Assembly (NCBI GenBank): GCA_935421135.1
Contig: OW285191.1
Location: 6,705,504-6,769,503, forward strand
Length of the DNA stretch: 64,000 bases
Origin: Bugulina stolonifera
Lineage: Eukaryota > Bryozoa > Gymnolaemata > Cheilostomatida > Bugulidae
Reading direction: 5' to 3'
A program made the position numbers and the translations under genes. Below are positions 60,801 to 64,000 of the stretch, one piece after another. The notes under the pieces are model-generated. The model saw nothing but the letters and a program-made list of their open reading frames with translations, was not told where the DNA came from and searched no databases. Every line of letters begins with the position of its first letter. Position 1 is the stretch's first letter.

Positions 60801-63697
60801 TATACTGAGAAAGAGAGTGATCCGACCTAGTAGGCAGTCCGTGTTGCAAGGTCGAGGACCTTAACAACTAGAATGACATATCTACCAAGTGAAAGTCTCT
60901 GTATATAAGTATAGATGTGTCTTTATTGAGATCCAAGCAAGAACTGAGACAACAAACGTAAAAACAATGCCCTTTAAATAGTAAGAGAACTTCCGGAGGA
61001 AGTTCCGGTAAAAAGGCCGACGTAGTGTCGGGAAGAGACGACGTAGGGTCGTCTGGAAATTGCGCAACAATATGGCGGCCGGAAGCCCGATGGCCGACCC
61101 AAAATGGGTCGGGTTATTACAAAAGATGCTTAGAATCATCCAAATCATATACAAAATGAATACCAGGTAATTCTGAGAGGTCGGGCCTCTTTACATGGGT
61201 ATAAAAGCAGTACAATGATTCAGTAATGCCATATTTAAGTATACAAACAATATTCGACTAAGTAGCAAGGAATACAAGTAGATATACATATGAGTACACA
61301 TTGTAGTTAATGTCAGGTGGTTAAAGAAGACTGTGCGTAACCATTACAATATGCCATGACTCCTACGCGCACATTACATCATGACAACGACTCAATTTGG
61401 AATTTTTGTTTACACACGAAAGTGTAGAATGGAGCTCGTAAAATATTGCTGTCCTATCAGAAATCAGTGTTATTGAGAATTAAACATAAAATATTAAACA
61501 GGCTTGATATTTGGCGAACAGGGCATTTGTGTTAATTTTGTGACGCCCTGTCCATCCACCATCATTTCGCGGCTAATAACGGCACGAAATTCGCTAGTCT
61601 GTTTCTACTTTAATTCTGTTTTCGTGCACTTCAAAAGTAGATGACTAAATTGCTATTATACATGTACTTGGGTTAAAACAAAATCAATAAATACACGTGT
61701 TATAACTATAAAATAACTCATTTTGTATCATAATCAAATTGCCCATTTAATAGTCGCAATAAATGCAGCAACAAAAACCAAGTGTCCCTTGCTCTGATGC
61801 GCTTTTAGAATTTGTCCCTTTCCATCAAAAAGTTTGGGCATCCCTGCAATAGAGCAATCAAATAATATAAACTCCTACAGGTACATGTACTTCCACTAAT
61901 GATGCAATCATCTAAAGAGAACTTGTATTGATGCAAAACACTGACAACACAGTTATAATCAATGACCTTTAACAGATTGCTGCAGTTTGAAACGAGTGTG
62001 TTGGTAGTGGGTTGGGAATCTCTTGGGTAAATCAAACAGTGAGCTTGTTTCATAGTACTACATGTACAATATAGTGTAACTGAGGGCCATGTACCAATTG
62101 TGTCAGCAACGAGATAATGAGAGTTCAGCGTTCATGATCTCATTGAATAGGAAATGCACACTTTGCTAGACCTCTACCACTTTTATCACACATTATTTAC
62201 ATTACACATGTATATTTTCATTGGAGACAATAGTGTAACTGGCTATCTATCAAGTAAATTAAAAACCAGGGCTACAACTAGAACCTACAAGCACTTTGCA
62301 GGCCAAGAGTAAGTTTAGATGTTTCCATAGTGTGTACTGTTTTTAGTAAATGTCAGTTGATAATAAGAAAGCCACTGCTAAAATAAAAATCAAACTGTGA
62401 CAGGAGCTAGCATGCTGTGCAATGCCCTACACATCCCATCACATTTGGAGCTCTGTGTACTGTCACAATATCATTGATAACGATTTCTGCAGAATACATA
62501 CAAAATACACGGCTTAGTAGAAGCTTAGCCCATATTCAGTAGGTGGGCTATATGCAGTAGGTGGGATATATGCATAGGAGGAAATGTCGTGTTGCTTTCT
62601 AAAGTTATTTCATATTTGTTTCATTAACTAATAAATTATTTATAAACCATCCTATTTCAAGAGCGATATTTGAGTGGTAGAAGTTATATTTGATACGTTG
62701 ATTATTGGAATAGCAATACATGGACTGCCGAGGAAATTCGAGACGATACTTTTGTCCAATTAGGAAAAACAATATATTATTATATAATGTCTTCGTTTTA
62801 TTATTGATCTTAAGGTTTCAAGATGGCTAGACAGTTGCCTTTCCACCACACGATTATCAATGTTTGTCAAATTGAAACTGGGAATATCAATACGGAGTAG
62901 GTTATTCACATGATGCTGTTGGCGTTGACTATGTCATACGATACCTCGGTTATGTTGTTCGTTCTTTTAATTATCGCTACAACAACAATAATTATTATAT
63001 GTACATGCACATGTATGTGGGAGTTTACCAGGTGGTGCAAGATGATAGTAACGTGCAGAGAAATAGCCCCAGCCCTACTGCCTACTGGCTACTACACTCG
63101 TATGGCATTGACATACTAAATATAGAATGTCTTCCAAGCCATTCTAACATGTTTGGTTGAAGGTGAAGTCAATATGTTGCCTTGACTACACATAAATAAT
63201 ATTATTCTAGATGACGCACTGGCAGAGTCCACATATGCACGCCTACTTTCCAGCCACACATTCGTACCCTGCACTGCTAGGAGATATGCTCGCTGATGGA
63301 ATAAATGCCATCGGTTTTACTTGGGTACGTTTCACATAATTTATACATTACACTGTCAGTGTAAGTAGCATGCAAGTCTAAACCAACCAGTGAGTAGAGT
63401 TTAGTTCAGCGTACGGGGTGGTGAGTACTCACCATAACCCCTACACTGAACTAGACTCTTCTCACTGATTGGTTTAGACTAGTAGGTCTGATGCCCTGGT
63501 CACCATAAAAGGCTCAACTAGCTGAGTGGGAGACAACCCCAAATACATTGACCTCGTTACTCTTGCAGGCATCTAGCCCAGCGTGCACCGAGTTGGAGAT
63601 TATTGTTATGGATTGGTTGGGTAAAATGATTGGCTTACCAGCTGAATTTCTGCATAGTAACAACCAATCATTGTCTGGAGGAGGCGGAGTTATACAG
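57895..63697 (+). CDS. Histidine-decarboxylase-like PLP enzyme (5' part; runs off window)
   Basis: Group II amino-acid decarboxylase of the aromatic-L-amino-acid/histidine decarboxylase family; the likely reaction is PLP-dependent removal of CO2 from histidine to give histamine. Exons 57895-57922, 58603-58775, 63211-63324 and 63569-63697 join in frame to 148 aa and continue beyond 64000. The start [20 protein letters not shown] is the family N-terminus. Also present are [80 protein letters not shown] and GGGGVIQ. RERRV, SPHMHAY and [15 protein letters not shown] residues match histidine decarboxylase better than dopa decarboxylase. The PLP lysine and substrate-selecting residues lie downstream, so substrate is not settled. 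Intron 2 (4.4 kb) contains a hAT element. Confidence 0.88.
59894..61846. mobile_element. Decayed hAT transposon with perfect 8-bp target duplication
   Basis: Terminal inverted repeats CAGGGATGCCCAAA (59894-59907; inverse at 61833-61846) are flanked by identical CAATAGAG octamers (59886-59893 and 61847-61854), diagnostic of hAT insertion. GTGTCCC words recur subterminally. The interior holds a broken transposase and a GC-richer block (about 60960-61120) that may be a nested insertion. It lies in intron 2 of the decarboxylase gene. Confidence 0.92.
60241..60450 (+). pseudogene. hAT transposase C-terminal remnant
   Basis: The frame reads [34 protein letters not shown], the hAT dimerisation-domain pattern of ZBED/SCAND3-like transposases. 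Upstream fragments ([15 protein letters not shown] region, 60155-60200) are in other frames with stops, and no full-length frame exists. Non-functional. Confidence 0.75.
61855..63210. other. Decarboxylase intron 2, 3' part
   Basis: Non-coding AT-rich sequence. It includes a small direct duplication GCAGTAGGTGGGATATATGC-like near 62538-62575. The frame 62910-63119 has hydrophobic composition but no splice support. Confidence 0.5.
63375..63480. repeat. Long imperfect hairpin in decarboxylase intron 3
   Basis: AGTCTAAACCAACCAGTGAG at 63375 is mirrored by its near-inverse ending at 63480. The stem runs almost to a central palindrome GTGAGTACTCAC. About 45-bp arms with few mismatches suggest a foldback MITE. 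Confidence 0.8.
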
Positions 63698-64000
63698 GTA
63701 AAGGGTTATTTCATCAAGAAATGTGTTGTGTCCTATACAAAGTGCAGTAAAATTAGCCCGGCACTTTATATCATTTGGGACTGAAGGAAAAAGTGCAAAA
63801 GCAGAATGGGGAGAAGCTATCACGAAGTAAAAGTCTTGTACATGTTAGACTAGAAGTGTGATAACTCCAAAGTCTAATTCTTAGTGTTAATCTAAGAAAT
63901 ATCATACTGACTAATTCTACTAGGTCATGTGACTGGAATATATGCATTGTATACTATGCTAATAAAACATTCAAAATCTTGCATCATATTATTATATTTT

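Noticed and set aside
60882..61154. 90-aa minus-strand frame with [24 protein letters not shown] repeats
   Set aside because: Falls in the GC-richer block of the decayed hAT element; repeats derive from short inverted GC words and no domain is recognised.
1..64000. CRISPR arrays, bacterial operons, rRNA genes
   Set aside because: Tandem arrays here lack unique spacers, genes are spliced, and no rRNA-like sequence was seen.

Overview
This is an AT-rich, intron-rich animal genomic window. T-box, reticulon, coronin and histidine-decarboxylase-type genes are split by GT-AG introns, many of them short. The eh1-bearing Tbx1/15/20-type T-box gene and the DNA transposon content fit an early-branching metazoan; a demosponge is my best guess, but no marker in the window settles it. 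Gene models were built by hand from reading frame, splice consensus and phase continuity. The principal models (coronin, eh1 protein, T-box, RVSF protein, reticulon, transposase, HIRAN protein) join without a frame break.

Layout. 1-0.9 kb: two minisatellites in a coronin intron. 0.9-9.5 kb (+): the 3' twelve exons of a coronin with an unusually long (~970 aa) region between its DUF1900-type domain and its C-terminal coiled coil. 11.8-14.5 kb (+): a TATA/CCAAT/octamer promoter and a three-coding-exon gene for a 228-aa protein with a T-box-style eh1 Groucho motif but no DNA-binding domain. 15.7 kb: a TTAA-flanked MITE. 18.5-26.5 kb (+): a complete Tbx1/15/20-class T-box gene with its own eh1 motif; one intron holds a 27-unit minisatellite whose unit order is mirror symmetric. 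27.4-29.5 kb (-): a 186-aa disordered protein with an RVSF PP1-docking motif, tail-to-tail with the T-box gene. 31 kb: a tRNA-derived SINE-like repeat. 32.0-45.6 kb (+): a complete reticulon.

The last reticulon intron (7 kb) carries a 6,459-bp pogo/Tc1-like transposon that looks intact. It has TA flanks, 15-bp perfect terminal inverted repeats, a 484-aa DD35D transposase in four exons, and a convergent two-exon gene for a 174-aa HIRAN-type protein. A second TTAA MITE is nested inside it. Other reticulon introns carry a GC-rich-ended MITE, an inverted-repeat element and a minisatellite.

45.6-57.7 kb is gene-poor. It holds an unrecognised two-exon gene fragment (-), a small exon-like ORF (-), exon-like diverged repeats, two minisatellites, a perfect 23-bp-stem hairpin and an orphan promoter-like site. 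From 57.7 kb to the window end (+) lie the promoter and first four coding exons of a histidine-decarboxylase-like PLP enzyme. Its second intron holds a hAT element with a perfect 8-bp target duplication and a decayed transposase.

The genes do not form one pathway. The only plausible functional pair is the eh1-only protein next to the eh1-bearing T-box factor. The most system-like discovery is the two-gene pogo/HIRAN transposon.
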